This document shows, one piece after another, positions 10,227 to 19,377 of a DNA stretch of 64,000 nucleotides (positions are counted from its first letter, which is position 1; each line of letters begins with the position of its first letter). The position numbers and the translations under genes were made by a program. The notes below the pieces were generated by a model, which was not told the origin of the DNA, ran no database searches, and saw nothing but the letters and a program-made list of their open reading frames with translations. The DNA is from Leeuwenhoekiella polynyae (GTDB taxonomy: Bacteria > Bacteroidota > Bacteroidia > Flavobacteriales > Flavobacteriaceae): positions 62,001-126,000 of the forward strand of contig NZ_QOVK01000003.1 in NCBI RefSeq assembly GCF_004104075.1, read 5' to 3'.

Positions 10227-11596
10227 AATTCTGTTTCTATTGAAGATTCTACAGAATTTTTATGGATCAATTTTCGGCTTAAATAATTAAAACGAATATA
10301 TAACAACACCGCCGAAGCACTGAGCCCGGCTAACAAACCGTACCAAATTCCCTGACTCCCCATCTGATCTGCCTGACCAAAATACCAAGCTACTGGAAAG
10401 CCTACTAACCAATAAGCAATAAAGCAAATTCCCGTCGGGATATTAACATCTTGCAAGCCACGGAGTGCACCTAAAATAACCACTTGCAAACCATCACTAA
10501 GCTGAAAAAGGGCGGCAACAATGAGCAATTGAGCTGCCAACGCAATGACCTCAATATTATCTAAGTAGAACGTAGGTAGAATATCTTTGAGCAAAATAAA
10601 GCCTATTGCAAATACCGCCTCGATCAGAAAAACCTGTAAAAAGAGTGAAAATGCAATGCGGCGCATATTTTTATAATCAGATTTGCCTTTTTGATTTCCC
10701 ACGCGAATGGTCGCAGTAACACCCAGCCCTACAGCTATCATAAAAGTCATTGCAGCGAGATTTAATGCAATTTGATTGGCTGCCTGAGCATTAGTCCCTA
10801 AAATTCCTGAAAGAAAAATACATGAAGTAAATAACGAAACTTCAAAAAGCATTTGCATAGCGGTAGGAAATCCCAGATCAAAAAGCTTCTTAAAAACAGG
10901 AAGTTGAAAAGCTTTGCGACGCGTCCAGATAAAATAAGGCTTGAATTTATTTTTTCGGCTTAGAATATAATAGAGCATCCACAGCATAAAAAACCGTGAA
11001 ATGAGCGTTCCGTAAGCGGCACCTACTAATTCCAGTCTTGGAAAAATCCAAAAACCATAAATAAGAATAAAGTTGAAAAACACATTCACTACATTAGAAA
11101 CCAATGTTGCATACATCGCATAGCGCGTGTTTGACAAACCGTCAGCAAACTGTTTGAATGCCTGAAAAACCATCAATGGAATCAACGAAAATGCAACAAT
11201 ATCCATATACGGAATTGCAAGTTCTACAACCTCAACCGGCTGATCGAGGTAATATAAGATAGGCTTAGCAAGAAGTAACAGAACAAAAAGTAAAATTCCG
11301 TTTAAAGCACACATCACGATACCGTGGTGAAAATAATTCCTTCCGGTTTGCACATCTCCTTTACCATCTGCTTCTGCGACTAATGGCGTAATTGCAAATG
11401 AAAAACCAATCCCTAGAGAAAGTGCAATAAAAATAAGACTGTTACCCAGTGAGACAGCTGCAAGTTGTGCAGGACCCAATCGCCCAACCATCAGGTTATC
11501 TGCAAGCGCAACCAGAATATGCCCCAGTTGGCCCAGCATTACCGGATAGGCGATCTTCAAATTTTGACGGAATTCTTTAGTATAATCAGCTAACAA
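10223..11596 (-). CDS. MATE family multidrug/Na+ antiporter
   Basis: A 457-residue inner-membrane protein with about 12 hydrophobic helices in two six-helix halves, the MATE layout. Typical segments are PVMLGQLGHILVALADNLMVGRLG near the N-terminus (shown in part as PVMLGQLG and ADNLMVGRLG) and the matching SLGIGFSFAITPLVAEA. MATE pumps export cationic drugs and metabolites in exchange for Na+ or H+. It is the first gene of an operon with the pentapeptide-repeat and DUF3820 genes and is preceded by a TACTTTTG promoter box. The natural substrate cannot be read from the sequence. Confidence 0.92.
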   Translation of the reverse strand: MLADYTKEFRQNLKIAYPVMLGQLGHILVALADNLMVGRLGPAQLAAVSLGNSLIFIALSLGIGFSFAITPLVAEADGKGDVQTGRNYFHHGIVMCALNGILLFVLLLLAKPILYYLDQPVEVVELAIPYMDIVAFSLIPLMVFQAFKQFADGLSNTRYAMYATLVSNVVNVFFNFILIYGFWIFPRLELVGAAYGTLISRFFMLWMLYYILSRKNKFKPYFIWTRRKAFQLPVFKKLFDLGFPTAMQMLFEVSLFTSCIFLSGILGTNAQAANQIALNLAAMTFMIAVGLGVTATIRVGNQKGKSDYKNMRRIAFSLFLQVFLIEAVFAIGFILLKDILPTFYLDNIEVIALAAQLLIVAALFQLSDGLQVVILGALRGLQDVNIPTGICFIAYWLVGFPVAWYFGQADQMGSQGIWYGLLAGLSASAVLLYIRFNYLSRKLIHKNSVESSIETEL

Positions 11597-11617
11597 AACA
11601 GCATTTTTTTAGGACTG

Positions 11618-11625
11618 CAAAAGTA
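11618..11625 (-). promoter_or_regulatory. Candidate -7 box for the MATE operon
   Basis: The minus strand reads TACTTTTG (TAnnTTTG), 22 bp upstream of the MATE ATG. It is the same octamer as in front of grpE. The -33 element is weak. Confidence 0.5.
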
Positions 11626-11719
11626 ATACTAAAGATTAAGACTCTTCTGATTTTAAAGGAAGCATTGCTCGTTAAGAATTTTGAATTTACAATGGCATTA
11701 ACAGCGAATTTTTAGAGCG

Positions 11720-12325
11720 ATGCCTAACTTTACCTTTCTTATGAAGTACATCGAAAATCTGGAACATAAAGACATCCCTCTAAGCATAGAAAAAGAAGCC
11801 AGAATTGCACTTTCGCACTACCCCCAGTTGGCTGATACTAATATCTCTTTAAAGTTCAAAAATGATATTAAGAAATCTACTATGCAGGCTCAGCCTGTTT
11901 TTAAATCACTTTTAAGACCTAGAAAAAAGCGTGATTATGTGATCTTTATAAGCAAAAAGGTAAAGATTGAAGATGAAGCATTTAAAATTACCGATATTCC
12001 TTCTGACGTACTAATTGGATGGATTGGTCATGAACTGGGTCACATTATGGATTACCGGGATCGCAGCAGCTTAGGCTTGATCTGGTTTGGATTAAAATAC
12101 CTGTATTTCCCAAAATTTATTCGAGAAGCAGAACGTGCTGCAGATACCTTTGCTGTAGCCCACGGAATGGGAGAATATATTTTAAAGACTAAAGATTTTA
12201 TTCTGAATCATGCACACATATCAGAAATCTATAAAGCCAGAATAAAAAGGCTTTACCTATCTCCAGAAGAGATTATGATACTTATTAATGAAAATAAAAT
12301 ACCCGAAGAAGAGCTAGAAAATTAA
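11720..12325 (+). CDS. Putative zinc metalloprotease-like protein (HELGH)
   Basis: A 201-residue protein with the zincin motif HELGH at residues 104-108, inside GWIGHELGHIMDYRDR, and a downstream EAERAADTFA (137-146) that could give the third zinc ligand. No signal peptide is seen. The stretch SSLGLIWFGLKYLYF (116-130) is hydrophobic and may touch a membrane. This pattern fits small M48/SprT-like or otherwise uncharacterised peptidases; the family cannot be fixed by eye. An alternative start is Met8. It is a single gene, read away from the MATE operon, and its stop overlaps that of the GH3 gene by 4 bp. Confidence 0.75.
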   Translation: MPNFTFLMKYIENLEHKDIPLSIEKEARIALSHYPQLADTNISLKFKNDIKKSTMQAQPVFKSLLRPRKKRDYVIFISKKVKIEDEAFKITDIPSDVLIGWIGHELGHIMDYRDRSSLGLIWFGLKYLYFPKFIREAERAADTFAVAHGMGEYILKTKDFILNHAHISEIYKARIKRLYLSPEEIMILINENKIPEEELEN

Positions 12326-13851
12326 GCCTGCTCTTTTACAAATGCCTCCCACTCGGCAAACTTCTCTTCGTTCATTACTTTTTCCATTTTTACTTGTCCG
12401 CCTTTTTTCTTATTGGCGCCACTCCATTCGTAAAAAACATCAGGATTTACGGTGTTTACAAAAACACCTTTAAGCGCTTTACTACGAGCTACCGCATAAT
12501 TTTTATTGGCATCTTGTAAGCTTTTATCTAAGGCGTCAGCCAGCTCTTCATTAGAAACTGAAGTTTCGGTCCCTAAATACCAATAGTGATAAAACTCATC
12601 GTCTTCCGGATTACGCTTTGCAGCAATAGTAAACTCAGGTATTTTGATATCAAACTTTTCTTCCAACTCCTGTACAGCGGCTTCCATTTTATTTACCGAG
12701 AGTTGAGAACCCACGGTGTTCAGGAAAAACTTAGTTCTACCCGTAATTTTTATTTCTGCTCTAGCTTTATCTGTAAAGGCAATCGTATCACCTATTAAAT
12801 ACCTCCACGATCCTGAAACCGTTGAAATGATCAAAATATAGTCTTGATCTTCTTCTACGTCAGCCAAACTAACCACCGGCGCATCTTGTACGATTGAGCC
12901 ATCCTCATTAATATAGTCAGGATTCATCGGTACAAATTCAAAATAGATTCCGTTATCGGTAACCAGTTTCATAGACTGGGTTTCAGGTCTAGCCTGAAAT
13001 GCAATGAAACCTTCTGAAGCCAGATAGGTATCAATTACAGTAATTGGTTTTCCTAGTAAAGCATTAAAGCTTTTTTCATAAGGCTGAAACGCCACCCCTC
13101 CTGAAGTATACACCTGAAGATTAGGCCAAATCTCATGAATATTCTTAAGATCATGGTGCTCAATGACTTTCTCTAGCATCAGCTCGATCCAGCTCGGAAT
13201 TCCGCTTAAAGCACCAATATCCCATTCTTCAGCTTTCTCAGCAATATGTTGCACGCGTTCATCCCAATCTTCGATCTTCGCGATATCTTCACCCGGCTTG
13301 TAATACCCTCTAAACCAAAACGGAATATTACTAGCGCTTATCCCACTTATTTCACCTTCCTCGTGACCATTTCGCTTTGCGAGATCTGTAGAACTCCCCA
13401 GCATCATAATTTCTTTTTCAAAGAAATCAGACTCCAGATCAAAATGAGCCAATGCCCCTACTTGTTTAATACCGGCTGTACGAATGGCATCAACCATCTC
13501 GTCTGTTACAGGAATACGTTTACTGCTCTTGCCCGTGGTACCGCTACTTAACGCAAAATAATCTGGCGTTCCGGGCCACGTTACATCTACCTCGCCATCG
13601 TGTAATTTAGACCACCACTCTTCATTAAGACTGTTGTAATCGAAAAACGGAACTTCCTCTGCAAATGTTTTTGCTACATTCTCAGACTTTAAAATAGCAT
13701 CAAAACCATAAAACTGACCAAACTGCGTATTCTTAGCTTTTTCAAGCAATTTTTTAAGTACTTCTTCTTGCTCTTCTAAAGGATTAGATTCAGGGATTAC
13801 TTTATCTGATATATCTATAATACCTTTTATGAGTGCGCCTAAAATTGCCAT
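12322..13851 (-). CDS. GH3-family acyl-adenylating enzyme
   Basis: A 509-residue member of the plant GH3 auxin-responsive family, part of the ANL adenylating superfamily. The ATP-binding loop is ALSSGTTGKSSKRIPVT, followed by the YLASEGF segment and a C-terminal domain with GRTKFFLNTVGSQLS. Plant GH3 enzymes join amino acids to jasmonate or auxin; the bacterial role is not known, though an acyl-amide synthetase is likely. The frame extends to 13881, but the start at 13851 is preferred. A TATTTTTG box at 13879-13886 places transcription start downstream of the first ATG, and the family normally begins MAIxxxLIKG. Confidence 0.85.
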   Translation of the reverse strand: MAILGALIKGIIDISDKVIPESNPLEEQEEVLKKLLEKAKNTQFGQFYGFDAILKSENVAKTFAEEVPFFDYNSLNEEWWSKLHDGEVDVTWPGTPDYFALSSGTTGKSSKRIPVTDEMVDAIRTAGIKQVGALAHFDLESDFFEKEIMMLGSSTDLAKRNGHEEGEISGISASNIPFWFRGYYKPGEDIAKIEDWDERVQHIAEKAEEWDIGALSGIPSWIELMLEKVIEHHDLKNIHEIWPNLQVYTSGGVAFQPYEKSFNALLGKPITVIDTYLASEGFIAFQARPETQSMKLVTDNGIYFEFVPMNPDYINEDGSIVQDAPVVSLADVEEDQDYILIISTVSGSWRYLIGDTIAFTDKARAEIKITGRTKFFLNTVGSQLSVNKMEAAVQELEEKFDIKIPEFTIAAKRNPEDDEFYHYWYLGTETSVSNEELADALDKSLQDANKNYAVARSKALKGVFVNTVNPDVFYEWSGANKKKGGQVKMEKVMNEEKFAEWEAFVKEQA

Positions 13852-13878
13852 AGTTTGGTTGTTAGTTCTGATTTCTAT

Positions 13879-13886
13879 CAAAAATA
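13879..13886 (-). promoter_or_regulatory. Candidate -7 box for the GH3 gene
   Basis: The minus strand reads TATTTTTG, 28 bp upstream of the chosen ATG at 13851. It touches the edge of the preceding gene's terminator hairpin, so the signal could be partly chance in AT-rich DNA. Confidence 0.35.
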
Positions 13887-13915
13887 AAAGACCTCGTGAT
13901 AAAGAGGTCTTTACT
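13886..13915 (-). terminator. Rho-independent terminator after the M28 peptidase gene
   Basis: The inverted repeat AAAGACCTC / GAGGTCTTT has an 8-nt loop and is flanked by A and T. It lies just past the peptidase stop on the minus strand. Confidence 0.8.
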
Positions 13916-13938
13916 TAGTAGAAGTTTAACAGCAAAAC

Positions 13939-15354
13939 TTATTTCTTAAGCGGTTGTCGGTTTGGTATTGCGGGTTTCACTCCATAAGTATCAAATAAGT
14001 AAACCAGGCTAGTCATTGTTGCAGCGCCTAATTCTAATTCTCTTTTATTTACCGCATCAAAAGTATCATTACTCGCATGATGATGATCAAAATAACGCTG
14101 AGAATCAGGTCGTAATCCTGCAAGAACTGTACCTTCTTCTTTTAATGGACCAACATCTGCACCGCTACCTCCTAATTCAAAAAAGTGGATCAAATAGGGT
14201 TTGAATAATGGAATCCAGCTTTGTACCTGAGCAAAGTTTGCCGCGTCTGCATCAAAAGAAAAACCTCTAGGTGTAAAACCACCGGCATCACTTTCTAAAG
14301 CAAAAACGTGCTTCTCCCCTTCTTCTTTAGCTACCTTAGCATATTCAGTACCGCCGCGCAGACCGTTCTCTTCATTCATAAAAAGCACCACACGAATACT
14401 GTGTTTTGGCTTATAGTTAGCTGCTTTCATCAACCTTAAAACCTCCATACTTTGTACAACACCTGCTCCATCGTCATGGCTTCCGTCTCCCAAATCCCAT
14501 GAATCTAAATGACCACCTACAACCATAAATTCATTAGGTTTCTCACTGCCCGTGATCTCGCCAATCACATTAAAAGAAGGCACATCTTCTTCATAGTTTT
14601 TACAGTTCATTTTTAAATAAAACTGAGTCTTCTCATCTTTTTTAAGCATTTTACTTAAAAGCGCTGCACCATTAGTACTGATAGCAGCTGCCGGGATTCG
14701 CTGCTCGTTTGGCAAATCACCATAAGACATCGCACCCGTGTGTGGCAGGTCATCCATTCTTAAATTCATAGATCGCACGATCACGCCTACCGCTCCATAT
14801 TTTGCTGCTTCTTTAGCTCCAGAATAACGCTGATCCACGCAACCACCATAGGCATTAAACGTCTGAATAAGGTCTGCCTGCATGGGGCGGTTGTAAAAAA
14901 CAATTTTACCTTTAATTCGATCTTCACCGTATTTAGCCAGATCATCCAGTCCTTGTACTTCGATTACTTCTGCAGTAATGCCAGAAGGTTTAGTTGCAAT
15001 AGAACCTCCCAATGCGCAAACCGGCACATCTACTTTGGTGTCTACTCCTTCAATAAAAGCTTTTTCAGGAGCACCACGCTCCCATTTGGGAACCATTACA
15101 GGCTGCAACCATACTTTATCAAGGCCTATGCCCTCTAATTCTTCTTTAGCCCATTGTACAGCTTTTTCTGCTCCGGTGCTACCGCTTAGGCGTGGTCCAA
15201 TTTCATTAGACAAAGCATCAAGCCACTCATAACTCTGACCGTCTAAAAGTGATAAATCATAAAAATTACGCAGTTGTACCGAGTCTTTTACAGTCTGTGC
15301 AGAAAGGAAGTTCAGACTTAATAAGGCTACGAGGAGTAGATAAATTCTTTTCAA
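13939..15354 (-). CDS. Secreted M28 family zinc aminopeptidase/carboxypeptidase
   Basis: A 471-residue protein with a clear Sec signal peptide (MKRIYLLLVALLSLNFLSAQ), so it is exported. A PA-like insert domain is followed by the M28 catalytic domain. The metal-binding motifs are GGHLDSWDLGDGSHDDGAG (His and bridging Asp), NEENGLRGG (catalytic Glu and ligand Glu), ESDAGGF (Asp) and a final His in HHHASNDTFD. The layout resembles carboxypeptidase Q / plasma glutamate carboxypeptidase. It most likely trims peptides in the periplasm or outside the cell. It is transcribed alone, ending in a terminator. Confidence 0.93.
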   Translation of the reverse strand: MKRIYLLLVALLSLNFLSAQTVKDSVQLRNFYDLSLLDGQSYEWLDALSNEIGPRLSGSTGAEKAVQWAKEELEGIGLDKVWLQPVMVPKWERGAPEKAFIEGVDTKVDVPVCALGGSIATKPSGITAEVIEVQGLDDLAKYGEDRIKGKIVFYNRPMQADLIQTFNAYGGCVDQRYSGAKEAAKYGAVGVIVRSMNLRMDDLPHTGAMSYGDLPNEQRIPAAAISTNGAALLSKMLKKDEKTQFYLKMNCKNYEEDVPSFNVIGEITGSEKPNEFMVVGGHLDSWDLGDGSHDDGAGVVQSMEVLRLMKAANYKPKHSIRVVLFMNEENGLRGGTEYAKVAKEEGEKHVFALESDAGGFTPRGFSFDADAANFAQVQSWIPLFKPYLIHFFELGGSGADVGPLKEEGTVLAGLRPDSQRYFDHHHASNDTFDAVNKRELELGAATMTSLVYLFDTYGVKPAIPNRQPLKK

Positions 15355-15423
15355 AATTTGTTGTGTTTTTTAGATGAACTTTAAAATTAAGATTCTCTTA
15401 CGGTATATGGTTTCATTAAACAA

Positions 15424-15450
15424 AAAAATCGCCTCAATTGAAGCGATTTT
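15424..15450 (-). terminator. Terminator after the PPK2 gene
   Basis: The inverted repeat AAAATCGC / GCGATTTT, with an inner TCAA/TTGA pairing, lies 20 bp past the PPK2 stop. A T-rich run follows on the minus strand. Confidence 0.75.
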
Positions 15451-15469
15451 ATGTTAAAGCTGAACTTAT

Positions 15470-16336
15470 TTATTCCGTTCCCAGTTGCTTGCGGTACGCA
15501 TCAAGGTTATGCTTTGTTTTCGCATCTAGCTCCGGCTCTATAATATCTTTATATTCCGAAAGTTTTTCGAGTAATATATTAGCTAAAATCAAACGCGCAG
15601 TAGGCTTATCATCTGCAGGGATAATATACCACGGGGCGTGAAATTTTGAAGTTTTATTAATGGCATCTTCATAGCATTTCTGATATTCATCCCAGAGTTC
15701 GCGTTCTTTTAAATCTGCTGCAGAAAACTTCCAGTTTTTATTGGGTTTATTGAGACGACGTAGTAACCTGTTCTTTTGCTCTTCTTTAGAGAGATGCAAG
15801 AAGAATTTAAAGATGATGGTCCCGTTTTCAGCAATGTGCTTTTCAAAATTATTGATCTGCTCAAAACGCTTTTCCCAGAATGCTTCATCAATATCTGAAA
15901 CACTATCAATTCCCGGAATGTTTTCGTTCAAAACATATTCCGGATGTACCCGTGTCACCAAGACGTTCTCATAATGGGTACGGTTAAAAATACCAAACTT
16001 GCCCCGAGCTGGTAATGCAATATAATGACGCCATAAATAATCGTGGCCCAACTCTAAACTTGTAGGAACTTTAAAACTATGAACAACAACACCGCGAGCG
16101 TTGAAGTTTTTAAAAACCTCCCGAATCAAACTATCCTTCCCGGCAGTATCCATGCCTTGAATACAGATCAACGCGGCATATTTACCTTGCGCATACATGG
16201 CGTTTTGAATTTCTGCAATCTTTTTACTAACCGAATCCAGCTCTTTTTCAAGTTCTTTTTTCTTACCGAAATCCTGATGGGTTTCCTGGTCTTTTAACTG
16301 AATAGGTTGTGTAATTTGATAATCTGAAGCTTTCAT
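15470..16336 (-). CDS. Polyphosphate kinase 2 (PPK2) family protein
   Basis: A 288-residue kinase that moves phosphate between polyphosphate and nucleotides. The Walker A loop GMDTAGKDS is at residues 61-69. The lid region has RGKFGIFNRTHYEN, and Walker B follows as TIIFKFFLHLS with KNRLLRRL behind it. This is the single-domain class, which usually makes ATP or GTP (class I) or ADP (class II/III) from polyphosphate; which one cannot be settled by eye. It follows the sigma-54 regulator after 55 bp, and a TAGGTTTG box at 16387-16394 suggests its own promoter. Confidence 0.93.
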   Translation of the reverse strand: MKASDYQITQPIQLKDQETHQDFGKKKELEKELDSVSKKIAEIQNAMYAQGKYAALICIQGMDTAGKDSLIREVFKNFNARGVVVHSFKVPTSLELGHDYLWRHYIALPARGKFGIFNRTHYENVLVTRVHPEYVLNENIPGIDSVSDIDEAFWEKRFEQINNFEKHIAENGTIIFKFFLHLSKEEQKNRLLRRLNKPNKNWKFSAADLKERELWDEYQKCYEDAINKTSKFHAPWYIIPADDKPTARLILANILLEKLSEYKDIIEPELDAKTKHNLDAYRKQLGTE

Positions 16337-16386
16337 AGTTGGTTATTTATGCGGTAATCGATATTAAAATTTTCAGAGGTTTTCAT

Positions 16387-16394
16387 CAAACCTA
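16387..16394 (-). promoter_or_regulatory. Candidate -7 box for the PPK2 gene
   Basis: The minus strand reads TAGGTTTG, overlapping the stop codon of the upstream regulator and about 50 bp before the PPK2 ATG. It has no good -33 element. Confidence 0.35.
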
Positions 16395-17555
16395 TTTACT
16401 GGCAAAAAGTTTTACATCTTCTTCAGAGACTTCACTTCCACCCAAAATAATTAAGCGCTCCACAACATTACGCAACTCTCTAATATTACCGGTCCAGTCG
16501 TATTCTTGTAATTTACTGATTGCCTTATCAGTGAAGTTTTTAACAGCAGTCCCTTGCTCTGTTGCTACCTTATTAGAAAAATGAGTTACTAGTAACGGAA
16601 TATCGTCTCTACGATCATTTAATGCAGGAACAGGTATTAAAATCACAGCCAGGCGATGGTATAAATCTTCTCTAAATTTACCCTCTGCTATTTCTTTCTT
16701 AAGGTCTTTATTGGTTGCCGCTAAAACACGAACATCTACTTTAATATCTTTATCACTACCCACACGAGAAACTCTACTCTCCTGAAGTGCACGGAGCACT
16801 TTGGCTTGCGCCGAAAGACTCATATCGCCTATCTCATCTAGAAATATTGTTCCGCCATTAGCAGCTTCAAATTTACCGGCGCGATCTTTATTTGCCGAAG
16901 TAAAAGCGCCTTTCACATGACCAAAAAGCTCACTCTCTATCAATTCTGAAGGTATCGCAGCACAATTCACCTCAATCATAGGGCCTTTAGCGCGATCACT
17001 TTTCTCGTGAAGCCAATGCGCTACGAGTTCTTTCCCGGTTCCATTAGGCCCGGTAATGAGTACACGCGCTTCGGTGGGAGCTACTTTTTCTATAATATCT
17101 TTGATCTTGATAATGGCTTCGCTCTCACCAATCATCTCATACTGCTTACTGACCTTATTCTTGAGACGGGTATTTTCAACAACCAGATTCTTTCGGTCTA
17201 AAGCATTACGAACCGTGTTTAAAAGTCTGTTGAGATCCGGTGGTTTTGAAATATAATCAAAGGCGCCCAAACGCATCGTATTTACAGCGGTATCCAGATC
17301 TCCATGCCCTGAAATCATGACCATGGGTATTTCAGGCTTTATCTTTTTTGTAGCTTCCAGTACCTCTACGCCATCCATCTTTGGCATTTTAATATCACAG
17401 AGAACAAGATCATAATCATTGTCTTTAATTTTCTCCATCCCTGCCAGACCGTCCTCAGCTTCCTCTACCTGATATTCTTTACTTTCCTCTGTAAGAATTT
17501 TAGTTAAAACCCTGCGGATGGCCGCTTCATCTTCTATGATTAATATTTTTGACAT
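16392..17555 (-). CDS. Sigma-54-dependent response regulator without DNA-binding domain
   Basis: A 387-residue NtrC-like regulator. The receiver domain (1-120) has the acidic pocket at Asp9, phospho-acceptor Asp54 (LCDIKMP), Ser82 and Lys104. The AAA+ domain (about 140-370) has Walker A GPNGTGKE (169-176), the sigma-54 contact loop GAFTSA (216-221, one residue from the classic GAFTGA), Walker B GTIFLDEIGD and the GNIRELRN sensor. The protein stops about 20 residues after the AAA+ domain, so the usual Fis-type helix-turn-helix is absent. It would act with sigma-54 and a partner histidine kinase not seen here. It begins only 2 bp after the outer-membrane barrel gene. Confidence 0.93.
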   Translation of the reverse strand: MSKILIIEDEAAIRRVLTKILTEESKEYQVEEAEDGLAGMEKIKDNDYDLVLCDIKMPKMDGVEVLEATKKIKPEIPMVMISGHGDLDTAVNTMRLGAFDYISKPPDLNRLLNTVRNALDRKNLVVENTRLKNKVSKQYEMIGESEAIIKIKDIIEKVAPTEARVLITGPNGTGKELVAHWLHEKSDRAKGPMIEVNCAAIPSELIESELFGHVKGAFTSANKDRAGKFEAANGGTIFLDEIGDMSLSAQAKVLRALQESRVSRVGSDKDIKVDVRVLAATNKDLKKEIAEGKFREDLYHRLAVILIPVPALNDRRDDIPLLVTHFSNKVATEQGTAVKNFTDKAISKLQEYDWTGNIRELRNVVERLIILGGSEVSEEDVKLFASK

Positions 17556-17557
17556 CT

Positions 17558-18445
17558 CTAAAATTTAAATTTGACACCGGTTCTAAAATAAAACGTATTG
17601 TCGCTATTTATCGTGTAAATATCGTCCCGGTTATTATTACGCAATCTAAAGTCATTATTTATTGAATGTGTTGCGTATGCATAATATAGCAAATGCTTTG
17701 TGAAAAAATGCTCATATCCTAAACCACCCAGAATAATCGTCATCGAAATATTTTCTGCTGTTTGATCATTTATAGTCATGTTGTTCTGAATGTTAGCAAA
17801 AAAGTTATCAAGTGTAACAAAAGCTTGTAAAGCATCTTTATGATCATCGTTTAAATAATGCCGAATATTTGTTTTAGGTACACCGAGGGTATACGTCCAG
17901 TTGGGATGAAATTCCCGGTAATAATTAACTAACGGAAGCGGAAAGTTACGTCCCGGAGTAGTTGAATAATCAAGCCCAAAAATCCAGCGATATGGCTTTG
18001 TGGTAGAAGCATCTTTCATATCGTTTATTGCGTAGACCGAAGCCGTGTAAATCCAGTCATCACTAACCAAACTTCCGGCTAGATTTGAGTTTATACGTGC
18101 ACCCGCTTTTACACCAAAACGCCAGTTTTCTTTAGCCTTCCACACATAACCCACGTAGCCAGAAATGCGGTGTAATGAACTTACATCTTGAATGTTGAAT
18201 CCTGCAGGAACCGCATCCTTTATATCAATGTTTACATTTCGGTATTCAAACCCGGCAACGATTATTTTATTCAAGTCTTTATCCAACGGAATAGGCACCT
18301 GCAACAAGGCCCTAAAACGTCCAACCGCATTATCAGAATTACTAAAAGGGATATGCATATACTCTACCCGAGCGATATCTGTTGATTGTGCCTGAGCACT
18401 TAGTGCAAAAAGCACGGTAATACTAAAAATGAGTTTCTTGATCAT
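17558..18445 (-). CDS. Outer-membrane beta-barrel protein (DUF6268-like)
   Basis: A 295-residue protein with a signal peptide (MIKKLIFSITVLFALSAQAQ) and then alternating hydrophobic and polar strands ending in an aromatic F-K-F, as outer-membrane barrels do. The segment GYEHFFTKHLLYYAYATHS and the final FYFRTGVKFKF support this. I think it is a DUF6268-type porin-like protein; its cargo is unknown. The frame extends to 18490, but the signal peptide begins at Met 18445. That start leaves 7 bp to the mscS-like gene instead of an overlap. Confidence 0.75.
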   Translation of the reverse strand: MIKKLIFSITVLFALSAQAQSTDIARVEYMHIPFSNSDNAVGRFRALLQVPIPLDKDLNKIIVAGFEYRNVNIDIKDAVPAGFNIQDVSSLHRISGYVGYVWKAKENWRFGVKAGARINSNLAGSLVSDDWIYTASVYAINDMKDASTTKPYRWIFGLDYSTTPGRNFPLPLVNYYREFHPNWTYTLGVPKTNIRHYLNDDHKDALQAFVTLDNFFANIQNNMTINDQTAENISMTIILGGLGYEHFFTKHLLYYAYATHSINNDFRLRNNNRDDIYTINSDNTFYFRTGVKFKF

Positions 18446-18452
18446 ATATATT

Positions 18453-19376
18453 TTAGGAGTCTGAAGAGTTTGTGCGGTAAAAATGTACATCTCGCTGTGG
18501 AAACGGAATTGTAATATTGTTTTTCCTGAATTCTTGATCTATTCGAAACCGAATTTCACTTTTAATTCTAGGGTCTGAGAAGCTATCGTTAATAAAGAAA
18601 TAGACACCAAACATTAAAGCTGAATCACCAAAATCTTCAAAAAGCACCGTAGGTTTAGGAGTTTTGAGAACCCCATTTTGTTGACCTGCGCATTCTAATA
18701 AAATTTTACGAACCAAATTCGTATCGCTACCATAGGCTACGCCAACTTTTACCGTTTCTCGCGTTGTGCGATGGTTCTGGGTGTAGTTATAAACGATGTC
18801 ACTTATGAAATGATGATTAGGCACAATGATTACTTTATCATCACGAGTAAGCGCTCTTGTAGTACGCAGCTTAATTTCAAATATGCGACCTACCTTACCA
18901 TCAATTTCAACTACATCTCCTACAGACAAAGACTTATCAATCATTATAAAAATTCCGCCGATAATATCAGTAAAAAGATCTTGCAACGCCAGACCAAGAC
19001 CTACGAACAATGCTGCCGATGCGGTGAGCAAAACAGTCACATCAATACCCGATGCGCTCAAGGTGATAACGACAACGATAACATAAACGATGTAACGTAT
19101 GAATTTGAAAATACTCTTAAACTTGAGCTCATTCTCAAGATTCATTTTACGAGTAATCAAGCTTCGTATAAGCCTTAAGACCGCTGTTGCAACTATAAAT
19201 GACAACACAACCAGTAACAAATGGCCTACCGTAAAATCTATAGGCGTATTACCTGTTTTAAAATGAATACCGAGCTCGAGAAAATCCTGTATGGTTCCCC
19301 ATATATTTTCTTCGAGGACGTCCTTTACCTTTTCGGCACTTTCCTTAACGGTTTCTTTTACTTCGTCTTGAATCAT
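18453..19376 (-). CDS. Small-conductance mechanosensitive channel (MscS family)
   Basis: A 307-residue inner-membrane channel that opens under membrane tension during osmotic downshock. It has three hydrophobic segments (about 47-67, 88-107 and 110-140). The pore-lining helix contains SAALFVGLGLALQDLFTD, followed by the beta domain with GGIFIMIDKSLSVGDVVEID and the KLRTTRALTRDDKVIIVPN segment. The long, charged N-terminus resembles many Bacteroidota members. It lies between the ABC permease gene (1 bp gap) and the outer-membrane barrel gene, so it is part of the same transcription unit. Confidence 0.93.
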   Translation of the reverse strand: MIQDEVKETVKESAEKVKDVLEENIWGTIQDFLELGIHFKTGNTPIDFTVGHLLLVVLSFIVATAVLRLIRSLITRKMNLENELKFKSIFKFIRYIVYVIVVVITLSASGIDVTVLLTASAALFVGLGLALQDLFTDIIGGIFIMIDKSLSVGDVVEIDGKVGRIFEIKLRTTRALTRDDKVIIVPNHHFISDIVYNYTQNHRTTRETVKVGVAYGSDTNLVRKILLECAGQQNGVLKTPKPTVLFEDFGDSALMFGVYFFINDSFSDPRIKSEIRFRIDQEFRKNNITIPFPQRDVHFYRTNSSDS

Positions 19377-19377
19377 C

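Noticed and set aside
18771-19178. A 135-codon open frame on the plus strand
   Set aside because: It lies wholly inside the mscS-like gene in antisense. Its translation is low-complexity and like no protein family; the minus-strand gene explains the region.
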